Shown one piece after another: positions 21,329 through 31,335 of a DNA stretch of 64,000 bases. Position numbers and translations under genes: made by a program. The notes below the pieces were generated by a model. The model was not told where the DNA came from. It did no database searches and worked only from the letters and a program-made list of their open reading frames with translations. Positions within the stretch are counted from its first letter, which is position 1. Every line of letters begins with the position of its first letter. The stretch is taken from contig WNNJ02001682.1 of the NCBI GenBank assembly GCA_012934845.2, forward strand, positions 1 through 64,000. Reading direction: 5' to 3'. This stretch comes from Pomphorhynchus laevis (lineage: Eukaryota > Acanthocephala > Palaeacanthocephala > Echinorhynchida > Pomphorhynchidae).

Positions 21329-21682
21329 ATGACAGAACAGTCTGCGAATAAGCGATGCTGCCCTTGTAATGGTCAAACAGCTGTTTGTAAGGGATGTGTG
21401 TGCGTTCGAAATAATAAGCAATGCATTAATTGTTGTGCACAACGATGCTCAAATCGAGAACGATTGATTCCATCCAATCAATATAACGACAAACATACAG
21501 CAAAATTCTCAACACAATATTCGAACAACGATGAACTGGGAATGACAGTAAACGCCGTGGAGACTATCGCCATCGAAATGAAGTGTACTACGGATAATTG
21601 CAACGTGTATTCAATAGTAATCCTTCCGAGAAGGCTTTCTAGAGATTCACTGGCCCAATCAACGAAACCCGAATTGAAATAA
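21329..21682 (+). CDS. Cys-rich retroelement ORF fragment
   Basis: A 117-codon frame starts MTEQSANKRCCPCNGQTAVC and continues KGCVCVRNNKQCINCCAQRC, giving at least ten Cys in 30 residues. This cluster resembles N-terminal domains of some invertebrate non-LTR elements, but I cannot assign a family. Downstream, MKCTTDNCNVYSIV resembles the CDSKDCNVWTIV module of family B ORF1, so it may be an ORF1 fragment. It recurs at 63686-64000. Confidence 0.5.
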   Translation: MTEQSANKRCCPCNGQTAVCKGCVCVRNNKQCINCCAQRCSNRERLIPSNQYNDKHTAKFSTQYSNNDELGMTVNAVETIAIEMKCTTDNCNVYSIVILPRRLSRDSLAQSTKPELK

Positions 21683-21699
21683 CTAAACTTAAAAGCCAA

Positions 21700-22362
21700 T
21701 TAATATCAAATGATTCAAATAGTTGCTGGACAAACAAAGAGCGTATACATAGAATAGTAAATGAGTCTATCAACTCCTCCCTCGACCGTTGCATCAATTA
21801 GCAGGTATATCATGCTGTTTGTTCTTTTCAACGCACATCAGAGGTAGATAAATCTTATTTTAAATTAGCAAACTCTCTTGATAGGGAAAGCGCTATGGCC
21901 TCACATCTGATAGTTCGTAATTTACCCGTTTCTGAAAGCGAGCAACAAGTTATATTAAATCTCTTTGAGGAAATCGGTTGTCCTTTGGTAGAACAAAAAC
22001 TAGACTTTCATCGACTTTCTGCACTTCATACTAACTCCTCTCCGTGGGTTAAGGTAAAAACTAGCGTCAGCCACGTAAAATCATCTTTAAAATATTCGTT
22101 TAAGCTTAAGAATTCATCTCTCTTTCATACGGTGTACATGTGCCCTGATTTGTCGAAACTTGAACAAGAGGAACTTAAGAGACTACGGAAAGAATTATCC
22201 GAACGAAAAAAGTCAGACCCAAGTAAGCAATATTTTATTAGAGGACATAAGATAGTGGTTTCATCAAGTAGGGAAGCCCACGCAGTAAATGTGAGCTTAC
22301 CAGTACTCGGCGAAGTTTCGTCTACAGGCAACAACAATCTTTCTAACCCAGTCAATATATAA
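21700..22362 (+). mobile_element. LINE ORF1 fragment with RRM-like domain
   Basis: The open frame 21895-22362 encodes SHLIVRNLPVSESEQQVILN, a fold like an RNA recognition motif, and CPDLSKLEQEELKRLRKELS followed by a basic YFIRGHKIV. This is the C-terminal region of CR1/Jockey-type ORF1 proteins, which bind RNA. The preceding 21690-21890 encodes a helix-rich stretch (KLKSQLISND, RIVNESINSSLDR) likely to be the coiled coil, but it is interrupted. No ORF2 of the same element follows. Confidence 0.6.
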
Positions 22363-22818
22363 CCAACGATTAAAAATGATTTAAATGTAAATCCTCCAGC
22401 AAAACTTCAAGTAAATCATCCGGGGTATCCTCTAATTGATTCTACTCCACTGCTCCCCAAATAATTATGGAACAGACTTCACACCTTCAGACTTCACACC
22501 TTTCCTTACCAGCCTCTTTAACTCGTCAATAGTGAATGGAATATTTCCTGTTCTTTGGAAAACGTCCATTGTTCGTCCCTTACTTAAAAAGCCCTCTCTT
22601 GACCCTCTCTTTCTTCATCTTATCGCCCAATATCAATTCTGCCAACCTTATCTAAAATTCTTGAACACCTTGTCTTAGATCAGATAAACAAGTATATCTC
22701 TTCATCGCAGCTCTACCCTTCTTTTCAATCTGCTTTCCGCTCCAATCATTCCACCGAACTAGCATGTCATAAAGTATTTTCTGATCTGCTCTCCGCTCGT
22801 GACAAAGGACTGTGTAGT

Positions 22819-23934
22819 GTGGTAATATCGCTCGATCTTTCATCTGCATTCGACATTGTCTATCACAAAATCCTTCTTTTTCGTCTTCGCTATCACTATG
22901 GTTTCTCTTCGTCCACCTTGGCTTGGCTCTCTTCGTATATCTCCGATCGATCATTTTCCGTCCATTCTAATTCAATGTGTTCTCCTCTATCTTCTCTCTC
23001 TTGTGGTGTACCTCAAGGTTCTGTACTTGGCCCTATTCTATTTACGCTTCTTCTTGGAGATTTATCTTGTATAACTAGTAAATTCTGCTTCAGGGTAATG
23101 CAGTACGCTAATGATATACTTCTATATTCTCATTCGTCTCCTCATTCCCTTAGCCAACTTTTCGTATCCGCATCTAATTGTCTTCGTGTTCTATCAGAAC
23201 ATCTAATTTCTTTGCGCATGTCCCTAAATTCTACCAAATCTAAAGTGTTATGGATTTTACCCTCCACTGTTTCTGTTATTCATCCATCTCTGTATCTTCA
23301 GACCACAATTATTCCTGCTCTAGATAAACTAGTATTTCTAGGTATTTACTTCGACAATAACCTGCATCTCGATCCCTTCATTCGTGATAAAACTAGGTCT
23401 TCAAATATTCTTCTCCGTGATATTCGTCTCGTCAGAAATTCTCTAGATTTTAGTTCTTGTAAATCTCTTATCTCCTTTCTTCTTTTCCCACGTATTGATT
23501 ACTGTCTTAGCCTTCTCGTTTTCTCTTCAAAGTCATCCCTTAAACCTCTTCAACGCCTCATTAGCACTGCGGTGCGCATCCTTTTTCGACTTCGTAAATT
23601 CGATCATATATCTTCCTATTTATCAAAACTTGGATGGCTAAGTATTGAACATGGCGTTCGTTTTCGTCTGCTTTGCCTGACTTATCGCCTTCTCCATTGT
23701 AATTCTCCTTATCTTTATCTGCCAACTCTAAGTGAATCTCGCTATTTTTCTATTCACCTACGTTCCTCTGATTCTCTTCTGCTACACGTACCTATTCACT
23801 CAACCAACTTCGGCCGTCGATCCCTACATATCGCTGCTCCTCTCCTTTGGAATTCCTTACCTAATCATCTGAAATCATCATCCTCACTCCGATTTTTCAA
23901 AAAGCAGCTAAAATCGATGCTACTAAATGATTAA
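22819..23934 (+). CDS. Family C ORF2 C-terminal half (RT palm and thumb)
   Basis: A 371-codon frame with LDLSSAFDIVYHKILLFRLR, CGVPQGSVLGPILFTLLLGD, VMQYANDILLYSH, FPRIDYCLSLL and KPLQRLISTAVRILFRLRKF, ending just before the 3' tail. The catalytic YADD is YAND, so the first Asp of the pair is replaced and the RT would be inactive, although the C-terminal frame remains open to its natural stop. The RT would copy the element RNA at a nicked target site. Confidence 0.85.
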   Translation: MVISLDLSSAFDIVYHKILLFRLRYHYGFSSSTLAWLSSYISDRSFSVHSNSMCSPLSSLSCGVPQGSVLGPILFTLLLGDLSCITSKFCFRVMQYANDILLYSHSSPHSLSQLFVSASNCLRVLSEHLISLRMSLNSTKSKVLWILPSTVSVIHPSLYLQTTIIPALDKLVFLGIYFDNNLHLDPFIRDKTRSSNILLRDIRLVRNSLDFSSCKSLISFLLFPRIDYCLSLLVFSSKSSLKPLQRLISTAVRILFRLRKFDHISSYLSKLGWLSIEHGVRFRLLCLTYRLLHCNSPYLYLPTLSESRYFSIHLRSSDSLLLHVPIHSTNFGRRSLHIAAPLLWNSLPNHLKSSSSLRFFKKQLKSMLLND

Positions 23935-23968
23935 CTTTTTTTATCTGTTTCGATCTTGTGGCTTGTAA

Positions 23969-23985
23969 GCACACAGTCTGTGTGC
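23969..23985 (+). promoter_or_regulatory. 3' hairpin of family C
   Basis: GCACACAGTCTGTGTGC folds into an 8-bp perfect stem with a single-base loop (three or more in practice), followed by ATTTGCCACATTAAA. The stem sequence differs from families A and B at several paired positions while the flanks TGTAAGC and GCATTTGCCAC are kept. Confidence 0.7.
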
Positions 23986-24005
23986 ATTTGCCACATTAAA
24001 AAAAC

Positions 24006-24500
24006 TTTCAACTTTCAACCCTAAACCTCTACACCAAACAATGCATCGACCTCTTCTGCCTCACAAAATCCTGTCACTTTAATTCCGATGACATCTCCAG
24101 TCGCCGTCTGCTCTCTGCCGGTTGCTCACTAATCGAATTCGCACGCCTCTCTGCTCATCCTCTTCTTACTCTGGACGTCGACCACAACATAACGTCGACA
24201 ACAACATAACGTCGACCACAACGTCCTTCCGAAGTGGCGTTCTCTTTCGTGGCGTTTCCGTCATTCCCTCTTTATCCGCGTTCTTAATTACTCCAACAAC
24301 TGCGGTATCCGATCCTTACTCGTCGCCGTTTTTCTCGAATGGAATCAGCTCCCTCTCGACGTCCGCTGCGCTCTCTCTCTTTTATCACATTCAAATACCT
24401 CCTCAGTTCCCACTTCTCGACACATGAGTTATATTTTTGTATTCTTGTTGTGGTTGTGTAAAAGTGCGCTGTCACGCATTTATTAGGTAAAAATAATTCC
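24006..24500 (+). mobile_element. Family A internal-deletion derivative
   Basis: A piece of the ORF2 endonuclease region (SDDISSRRLLSAGCSLIEFA-like) is joined near 24165-24235 to the last part of ORF2 (WNQLPLDVR, HLLDT). At the joint is a threefold ACAACATAACGTCGAC repeat. It ends in a degraded copy of the family A tail and hairpin (around 24463-24477). About 3 kb of the element is missing. Confidence 0.7.
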
Positions 24501-24504
24501 TTTT

Positions 24505-24795
24505 TTGTTATCCGAGTCAACAGAAAACAAAAGAGTGAGTTTCCCAAATGCAGACATTTCTACCTTTTCACAAATACGTAAACATCCTAATTCTTTTCTT
24601 GCTATTATTTTCATGAATATACCGCAATCAGCAACAGTCAACATTCAAAATCGATTAGATGATGATTTGTCGAAGATACATGCTATCTTGTCAATTATTC
24701 TGGCACAGAGGTCACTTCTAAAATCAGAGTAGTCGTACTCTTTCGTATTTGTAAACATGATGGTATTCGTCCTAGACTGTTGATAACAATACTTA
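24505..24795 (+). mobile_element. LINE ORF1 fragment, family D-like
   Basis: The frame encodes NSFLAIIFMNIPQSATVNIQ followed by NRLDDDLSKIHAILSIILA, which aligns with the family D ORF1 segment CVIIANVKECVAINSQARLD through DDLGHLQSILSVIL. The sequence is a short isolated remnant immediately before the 16-bp array of the next element. Confidence 0.6.
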
Positions 24796-24840
24796 ATTAA
24801 AAAAGTTTGCTATCAGATATACATACAATCAATCTTATCA

Positions 24841-25048
24841 ATCCAGTTCCAGATCAATTCAGTTCCAGATCAATCCAGTTCCAGATCAATCCAGTTCCAG
24901 ATCAATCCAGTTCCAGATCAATCCTGTTCCAGATCAATCCAGTTCCAGATCAATCCAGTTCCAGATCAATACAGTTCCAGATCAATACAGTTCCAGATCA
25001 ATCCAGTTCCAGATCAATCAAGTTCCAGATCAATTCAGTTCCAGATCA
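24841..25048 (+). repeat. 16-bp tandem array, 13 units, 5' end of an A element
   Basis: The unit ATCCAGTTCCAGATCA repeats 13 times with a few T or A changes at the third position. It ends about 40 bp before a degraded ORF1 start (ATGGGTGGATGTAAG). It occupies the same place as the 13-bp array of A1 and A4 although the unit sequence is unrelated. Confidence 0.97.
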
Positions 25049-28000
25049 ACCCAGCAAATTTTACCGTTTTAACACATAAGGACGTCTATGGGTGGATGTA
25101 AGAAGATAGCTACGACCGATACCAACTGTGCTCAACTACAAGTACATTGATCGACACACGACTGCAGCGTCTGGACTACAATCGCATGCGACAGCAGTAA
25201 GTCTAAAGAAGACTTCCTATGTGGCTTTTGTGCCAACAAACTCATACGCGACTTCTCCCATAAGAACATATCAACTTCCAACGTATCCACTCAAACCACT
25301 ACAGTCGTTTCTGATATCCTTTGTCAACCCACTGATCCTGTCACCACATGCAATTCTAATCCCATGTCTTCACTTCCCGACACCCCCGTATCTTCCATTC
25401 TGTCTTGTTTCTCAATAATTTACATCCCTCCAACAAAATCACCTCCACCAACCCCCACAATCCTTCCACTATTAACCTTTCCTCACATCGCTGACCACCC
25501 TCTATATTATCCAAATCCTATTTGTCTTCCGTTGTTAAACCTACTCCCTTGATATACTCAAATCCCAGCTCTCCTATCGTGATCTCACGAACTCACGTTA
25601 ATCGTCCTCCTTTACGGAAATGCTTTTCTTCTCGCGATCGTTGCATCATCGTCACTAATATCACTCCCTGCACCTCCTGATCTCCAAAAGCACGTCTCGA
25701 CCACGATGTTTCCGCATTCAGATCCATCATTTCGTTCCTTGTTCATACGGATAAACCATTCTTTTTCAACAACATCTCTCCTGTCGCATTCATCAGTCTA
25801 AAAAATCTTTTCAATCTAATCCTTCCGAGCCCATCTCCGAAAAATTGTTTTCAAGCATTGCTCTCACGCGACTTCTGTTCTCTACCAACGATTCAAACTC
25901 ATGTCCTCTTCAGCCACTCGCATTTTCCCCGATCGCACCCCCTCCGAAATCTTTCAACTCTCATCTGCCAGCATCGAAAAACGCCGTCGCGAGGAAAACG
26001 GCGAAACATCACTCTCCATCCGAAACATCGACGGAAATATTCAAGTTGTCCGCACCCGCACAAAAATTCGATGACGCTCCATCTCCCCTATGTGTCTTTT
26101 CCACTAGCCCCTATCACAACCACACACAGCTTTCGCCTCGGCCTCCTCAACAGTAGATCTATTCTCAATAGATCCGATCTCATTCTCAACCTATTCACTA
26201 AGCAATCCATCGATCTCTTCTGCTTCACCGAATCATTTCACTCCGATTCTGACGACCTCTCCATCCGCCGTCTGCTCTCTGCCGGTTGCTCACTAGTCGA
26301 ATTCGCTCGACCCCTCAGCGAATTCCCTTCTAAATTCTCTAATCATGGCGGCATTGTTGCATTCGCCCGTCACCCCGCGTCTCTTCGCAAAATCACTTCC
26401 ACTTTCAGTCCTTGCTCTTTTGAACTGCTCACTCGTCGCTCTTTTAATCCGATCACTCTAGATCTCGCCATTGTATACCGTCCTGGTTCATCAGCTCCCA
26501 CATCCTTATTTTTTTCAGAAATCGGTGACCTCCTTTCTCATTGTTGTTTGTACTCAATCCCTTCATTCGTTCTAGTCGACTTCAACATCCGACTAGACCG
26601 ACCCTCTTCAGCGGATTCCAACCGGTTCATCAACATTTTATCCAACTACAATTACATACTAATCTCCACTGCCCCACACTTATCCTTGGTGGGGCACTCG
26701 GTATCATCGCTGTCCCCGATAATTTTGCTGACTACATCTCACTGTCCATTTTCGATCCTGGTCTATCTGATCACTTTCGCGTCACCCTTGATCTAACTCA
26801 AAACCACAACCCTCCTCACACACCTACAATCCTACGTCACCCTTAGAGAAATCTTGACCTACCCATTCTGCGCTCTGATTCACATAAACCGTCTCTATCT
26901 TCTCTCACAATAACATCTTCCTCTCTTCACGATTTCGCCTTTCTTTTCGACTCTAAACTCACATCCACTCTAGATCTTCTCTTGCCCTTCAAGTCTCACC
27001 CACACTATCGCTTGCACCGTGCCTAATGGTTTGACATCAAATGCTTACACTCAGAGCGTCGACTCCGCCGTGCTTTTCAAGTCGATCACCGCCCTCTCAG
27101 ACGTGATTTCCGCTCGATCACTCCGTCTTTCCGTGATTCCAATCTTGCTCGTCGCCGGTCTCATTTCAACCTACTACGTACCAAATGCAACTCCTGCTAA
27201 CAGCATAAAACCATTATTCCATCCAACTATAAGACGTTATGCCATACTTTTAACTCAACCCTTGCTCGCTCCTCTTCGCTGTGCAACATCAATGCCATGA
27301 TTATTCGTAATTTCTCCAGACTAAAGTATCCACGTTGCTCTATCACACCCCAGCCTCCATCTTCTCCCACTCTGCACCGCCTAGACTACCTTCCTGAACT
27401 CTTTAATCTTCTCCCTGTCTTACCTTCCGAAGTCTCATCTGTTCTCATGTCCTTGCCCAGCTAAAACTCACCTGCCGATCCCATGCCTAACAACATACTT
27501 AGATCAATATGCTCATCAATATCCCCTTTTCTCACAACTTTGTTTAACTCGTCCATCCGCAGTCGTATCTTCCCTTCACACTGGAAATCTGCAATCGTTC
27601 GTCCCGTCCTTAAGAAACAATCGCTCGACCACTCCCTGCCTTATAGCAATCGCTCCATTTTACTACTTTCTACTCTTTCTAAGCTATTAGAACGCATCAT
27701 GGTAATACAGATCAACGTTTATCTCTCCTCATCCAATCTGTATCCTCCTTTCCAATCCGCTTTCCCCTTTAATCACTCCACATAAATCGCCTGTATGAAA
27801 GTTTACAACGACTTACACATTTCTCGAGACAAGGCTCTAGATAGTGTTCTGATCTCAATCGATCTCTCCTCCGCCTTCGACATTGTCGACCAATCCGTCC
27901 TCATTTCTGGCCTCCGTTATGACTACGACTTTTCTTCTTCATCCGTAGCATGGTTCGCCTCATATCTATTCGACCGTTTCTTTTCGCGTCTGTTCTAATT

Positions 28001-28132
28001 CATCATCCTCCCCTCCCATCCATATCTTTTGCGGTGTCCCAGAAGATTCAGTCCTAGGTCCCCAGCTTTTCTCTATTATGTTTGGCGATCTCTCTCCGTT
28101 TATCAAACCTTTCTCCTTTAACGTCATGCAAT
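25049..28132 (+). mobile_element. Family A LINE (16-bp subtype), left part
   Basis: Degraded ORF1 (KEDFLCGFCANKL near 25225) is followed by ORF2 from about 26071, with a well-kept endonuclease (SNHGGIVAFARHPASL, LDLAIVYRPGSSAPT, SIPSFVLVDFNIRLD, ILGGALG-like and GLSDHF motifs, 25858-26850) and RT up to GVPQ and FNVMQ. It is interrupted at 28132, exactly before the YADD codons, by another A copy. It resumes at 30543. Several frame changes make it inactive. Confidence 0.85.
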
Positions 28133-30542
28133 CTATCCAACTACAATTACAAACTAATCTCCACTGCCCCCATACATATACTTGGCGGGGCACTCGACAT
28201 CATCGCTGTCCCCGATCATTTTGCTGCCCACACCTCACTGTCCATCTATGATCCTGGTCTATCCGATTACTTTCTTATCACCTGTGATCTCGCTCGCAAC
28301 CACACCCCTCCTCACACACCTACAATCCTACGTCGCCCTTGGAGAAATCTTGACCTCTCCCTTCTCCGCTCTGCCTTACTCAAGTCGTCTCTATCATTAC
28401 CCACAATAACATCTTCCTCTCTTCACGATCTCGCCTTTCTTTTCGACTCTAAACTCACATCCACTCTAGATCTTCTCTTGCCCTTCAAGTCTCACCCACA
28501 CTATCGCTTGCACCGTGCCTAATGGTTTGACATCAAATGCTTACACTCAGAGCGTCGACTCCGCCGTGCTTTTCAAGTCGATCACCGCCCTCTCAGACGT
28601 GATTTCCGCTCGATCACTCCGTCTTTCCGTGATTCCAATCTTGCTCGTCGCCGGTCTCATTTCAACCTACTACGTACCAAATGCAACTCCTGCTAACAGC
28701 ATAAAACCATTACTTCATCCAACTATAAGACGTTATGCCATACTTTTAACTCAACCCTTGCTCGCTCCTCTTCATGGCATTGATGGCAACATCAATGCCA
28801 TGATTATTCGTAATTTCTCCAGACTAAAGTATCCACGTTGCTCTATCACACCCCGGCCTCCATCCTATCCTTCTCTGCCCAGTCTAATCTCATCCTTCCG
28901 GAACTCTTTCATCTTCTCCCTGTCTCACCTACAGAAGTATCATCTGTCCTCATGTCCTTGCCCAGCTAAAACTCACCTGCCGATCCCCTGCCTACTCACA
29001 TATTAAAATCCATATGCTCATCGATATCCCCTTTTCTCACAACTTTGTTTAACTCGTCCATCCGCAGTCGTATCTTCCCTCCACACTGGAAATCTGCAAT
29101 CGTTCGTCCCGTCCTTAAGAAACAATCGCTCGACCACTCCCTGCCTTATAGCAATCGCTCCATTTTACTACTTTCTATTCTTTCTAAGCTCTTAGAACGC
29201 CTCATTTTAATACAAATCAACGCTTATCTCTCATCATCCGATCTGTACTCTCTTTTCCAATCCGCTTTCCGCTCTAATTACTTGACAGAAATAGCATGCA
29301 TAAAAGTGTACAACGACTTACTCATTTCTCGAGACAAGGCTCTATATAGTGTTCTCATCTCCCTCGACCTCTCCTCCGCATTCGACATTGTCGACCACTC
29401 CGTCCTCCTTTCTCGCCTTCGTTATGATTACGGCTTTTCTTCCTCCTCCGTAGCTTGGTTCGCCTCATATCTATCCGACCGTTCCTTTCGCGTCTGTTCT
29501 AATTCATCATCCTCCCCTCCCATCCCTATTTTTTGCGGGGTTCCACAAGGTTCAGTCCTAGGTCCCCTGCTTGTCTCTCTTTTGCTTGGCGATCTCTCTC
29601 CATTTATCAAACCTTACTCCTTTAACGTCATGCAATACGCCGATGACATTCTAATCTATGATCATGCTTTCGCACATCGCATACACGATACCGGCATTTC
29701 TGCCTCCAACTGTCTTTCTTCTATCTACAAACGTCTCTCCAATCTCCATCTCGTTCTAAACGCCGAAAAGTCCAAAATAATGTGGATCCTTCCGCGTAAA
29801 CCAAGCATATCTCCTCCCATTGTATCTTTTGCCTCATCGATCATCCCTATAGTCCACAATCTCACTTCTTAGGCTTCCATTTCGATGATCACCTTTCCCT
29901 TAAACCCTTCGTCCGTGACAAGGTCCGCTCGTCTAACTTAATTCTTCGTGACATCCGCCGTATCCGCCCCCTTATCGACTTCCGTTCTTGTATGTCTCTT
30001 CTTTCATCGCTTCTTTTCCCTAAAATCGATTACTGCCTTAGCCTTTTCGCCAATTCTCCAAAATCCATCATCTTACCCCTACAACGAATAATCAACACCG
30101 CCGTTCGAGTGCTCTTTCGTCTCCGTCGCTTCGACCACACATCCACATATTTTGCCCAACTCTCCTGGCCCACCATCCACATCTGCATCAAACTCCGCCT
30201 TCTCGTTACCTTTCGTCTCATCGCTGTCGGCTCCCCATCGTTCATCAACCTTCCTTTCTTAGACGATACTCGCCCCAACTCGCTATCGCTTCGTTCCTGT
30301 CATACCCTCTTACTCCACGTTCCTAATTACTCCAACAACTACGGTCTCCGATCCTTCCTCGTCGCCGCCTCACTCGCCTGGAATCAACTCCCTCTCGACG
30401 TCCGCCGCGCTCCCTCCTTTATCACATTCAAACACCTCCTCCGTTCACACCTTCTCGACACCTGATTCACAGTTTTGTTTTGTTGTGGTCATGTAAGCGT
30501 GCGCTGGCACGCATTTGCCACGTTAAAATAAATCCTTTTTTT
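28133..30542 (+). mobile_element. 5'-truncated family A LINE nested in the previous copy
   Basis: It begins in the endonuclease region (SNYNYKLISTAP) and runs through RT (LDLSSAFDIVDHSVLL, MQYADDILIYDHA at about 29635) to the hairpin (30497-30512), AAAATAAATC and a T-run. The host copy stops at ATGCAAT and resumes at AATACGCCGATGAC, so AAT (28130-28132 and 30543-30545) is a probable short target duplication. The RT frame 29045-29872 is open for 275 codons. The element explains what would otherwise look like a 1.5-kb tandem duplication. Confidence 0.88.
30497..30512 (+). promoter_or_regulatory. 3' hairpin of the nested family A copy
   Basis: GCGTGCGCTGGCACGC in the context CATGTAAGC and GCATTTGCCACGTT, 25 bp before the element end. 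It is identical to the hairpin of A1 and to that at 49396-49411. Confidence 0.75.
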
Positions 30543-30835
30543 AATACGCCGATGACATCATCATCTATGCTCATGCACCCGCACATCGCATACACGATAT
30601 CGGCATTTCTGCCTCCAACTGTCTTTCTTCTATCTACGAACGTCTCTTCAATCTCCATTTCGTTCTAAACCCCGACAAGTCTAAAATAATGTGATCCTCC
30701 CCCCGTAAACCAAAAATATCTCTTTCCACTGTATCTTTTGCCTCATCGATCATCCCCATAATACACAACCTCACTTTCTTAGGCTTCCATTTAAATAAAA
30801 CCTTTCCCTTAAACCCTTCGTCCGTGACAAGGTCA
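30543..30835 (+). mobile_element. Right part of the interrupted family A LINE
   Basis: The sequence starts at TACGCCGATGAC (YADD) and encodes IIIYAHAPAHRIHDIGISAS, then the start of the thumb up to KPFVRDKV. It ends abruptly at 30835, where the 3' side of the minus-strand family D LINE begins. Both elements lack their 3' ends at this junction, which points to a deletion. Confidence 0.8.
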
Positions 30836-31335
30836 GGATAACAAGCTGGCGATGTGTATAAGATATGGCTCAAGAAAAACGCATTTGCTAAGGTATGGTA
30901 ACATAACGGATCTATGCCTATCAGAGCTCGACGAGTATGTCCTATCAAGCGTTTTGTGATGCAACACACGTATTCTTAATGCTTTTGAGTGGATAAGTCA
31001 GCATAAACCCAAACTTTCAAATCTTTATATGAGTAGGTTCATTCGATATTAATTGAACTAAACTGGTACTCACCTCCAAGATGATCACATGATCTTCGTG
31101 ATATACGCATACATGTACATTTAGCGGAATTGATCCTCAAGTGATTTCGTTTAGACCAATTGGATATAACGTCGACGTCGCTTTGTAAATGCTATTTATC
31201 AAGATCGGAAATAATAAGTCGCCAAACTTTAAGTCATCTGCATATAAACACCTAACAACACTGGAAATGGACTTGACAGCGACTCACTTACTCGTACGAC
31301 ACTTTGTCGGTTGGAAAGGAATACACGAATTCAGT

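Larger units (their letters stand above)
17440..21642. repeat. Segmental duplication, left copy
   Basis: This segment holds most of A1, the head-to-head family A 5' part, the linker and the Cys-rich frame. It corresponds in order and orientation to 59744-64000. Offsets are about 42510 near 17719, 42446 near 18700 and 42357 beyond the array; the steps are explained by a 60-bp deletion and by seven fewer 13-bp units in the right copy. Confidence 0.88.
22490..24005 (+). mobile_element. Family C LINE, 5'-truncated (L2-like)
   Basis: The copy starts inside the RT (SLFNSSIVNGIFPVLWKTSI) and runs to a 3' end with hairpin and ACATTAAAAAAA. The 5' junction shows a short duplication of a CTTCACACCTTCAGA-like string. 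It is more diverged from A and B than those are from each other. The frame is broken between 22678 and 22819. Confidence 0.85.

Noticed and set aside
24841-25048. PDQSSSRSI-type repeat protein encoded by the 16-bp array
   Set aside because: The reading follows from the array sequence; there is no domain, and it is separated from ORF1 by a stop.
26640-29630. Simple 1.5-kb tandem duplication inside a family A LINE
   Set aside because: The second copy has its own 3' hairpin and T-run, and the host copy resumes at 30543 exactly where it stopped, so a nested insertion explains it better.
30634-30969. 111-codon minus-strand frame as a separate gene
   Set aside because: It joins the cut thumb of the family D RT to antisense of a family A fragment; a chance chimera at the junction.
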